Notes under the pieces: generated by a model
Databases searched by the model: none
Told to the model about the DNA's origin: nothing
What the model saw: the letters and a program-made list of their open reading frames with translations, nothing else
Assembly: GCA_903832025.1 (NCBI GenBank)
Contig: CAIKZY010000097.1
Location: 1 to 44,155 of the forward strand
From: an uncultured Actinomycetes bacterium
GTDB lineage: Bacteria; Actinomycetota; Actinomycetes; S36-B12
Direction: 5' to 3'
DNA: 44,155 bases
Made by a program: the position numbers and the translations under genes
Shown: positions 43,879-44,155 of the stretch, in pieces
Position numbering within the stretch: the stretch's first letter is position 1
How the letters are laid out: each line of letters starts with the position of its first letter

Positions 43879-44155
43879 TCAGTACCGGTACTGATCGGCC
43901 TTGTAGGGCCCGGCCACATCTACCCCGAGGTACTCAGCCTGCTGCTTGCTCAACTCGGTCAATCCGACGCCCAGTGCGTCCAGGTGAAGTCGGGCGACCT
44001 TCTCGTCAAGGGCCTTGGGCAATGTGTACACGCCCAGCGGATACTGGTCGAGCTTGGTGAACAACTCGATCTGTGCGAGCACCTGGTTGGTGAAGGAGTT
44101 GCTCATCACGAACGAAGGGTGGCCGGTGGCGTTGCCCAGGTTCAGCAATCGACCT
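43879..44155 (-). CDS. ahcY: Adenosylhomocysteinase, C-terminal part (runs off the window)
   Basis: The last 92 codons or so of S-adenosyl-L-homocysteine hydrolase, which splits SAH to adenosine and homocysteine with a bound NAD+. [20 protein letters not shown] is a conserved family block. The C-terminus KADQYRY carries the Lys and Tyr that reach into the NAD site of the neighbouring subunit. The 5' part lies beyond 44155. Its position upstream of the mtrAB-lpqB region matches my recollection of mycobacterial gene order (sahH near mtrA). Confidence 0.97.
   Translation of the reverse strand, partial: GRLLNLGNATGHPSFVMSNSFTNQVLAQIELFTKLDQYPLGVYTLPKALDEKVARLHLDALGVGLTELSKQQAEYLGVDVAGPYKADQYRY

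Overview
The window comes from an actinobacterial chromosome (Actinomycetota, GC near 60% by eye). The lineage calls are based on actinobacteria-specific genes in a gene order I recall from mycobacteria: UPF0182, a PDZ/Lon-like protease, a DUF2342 zincin, an ABC1 kinase, uvrD2 with a tetracysteine-HRDC tail, mycoredoxin (mrx1), nudC, adnB-adnA, moeZ, a 180-kDa NAD-glutamate dehydrogenase, secA, lpqB-mtrB-mtrA and ahcY. The genus cannot be told from this window. No virus, plasmid backbone, CRISPR array or rRNA is present.

Layout. 1-1853 is an accessory strip behind the 3' end of an initiator tRNA gene. It holds a decayed copy of the tRNA 3' end, a nonsense-mutated XRE gene and a HigBA-type toxin-antitoxin pair whose toxin is frameshifted. 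1898-6851 is a leftward membrane block (Pr6Pr protein, UPF0182, PDZ protease, small membrane protein). 6852-7360 is non-coding, with a nested hairpin and a cluster of six DnaA-box-like 9-mers. 7361-13366 holds a Nudix hydrolase, the DUF2342 metalloprotease, a DUF5679 zinc ribbon, the ABC1 kinase, uvrD2 and mrx1. 13363-22019 holds a nudC broken by one extra base, an acyltransferase-3 membrane protein, and the AdnAB recombination motor-nuclease. 22058-24912 holds a flippase-like protein with an internal pseudokinase, a NIL-domain protein and a CDGSH Fe-S protein. 25132-31792 holds moeZ, the NAD-GDH and a DUF2505 protein. 31801-34151 couples a patatin-like lipase to a WS/DGAT acyltransferase. 34207-43702 holds secA, a GNAT-LuxR fusion, the lpqB-mtrB-mtrA envelope-sensing operon, an oxidoreductase and a TrmH-type methyltransferase. 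The window ends inside ahcY.

Two genome-scale signals stand out. First, about 18 transcription units start with an xAxxxT hexamer (often TAxxxT) exactly 6 nt before the ATG or GTG. This is the arrangement expected for leaderless mRNAs. Several starts below were chosen with its help. Second, two divergent gene pairs share the same 7-bp TACGCTA core, which serves as overlapping -10 boxes on both strands.

Functionally the window is mostly housekeeping: DNA repair (AdnAB, UvrD2), thiol redox (mycoredoxin), envelope homeostasis (MtrAB-LpqB, SecA, flippase) and nitrogen/sulfur metabolism (GDH, MoeZ, AhcY). The accessory signal is concentrated in the first 1.9 kb and the 6.9-7.3 kb gap.
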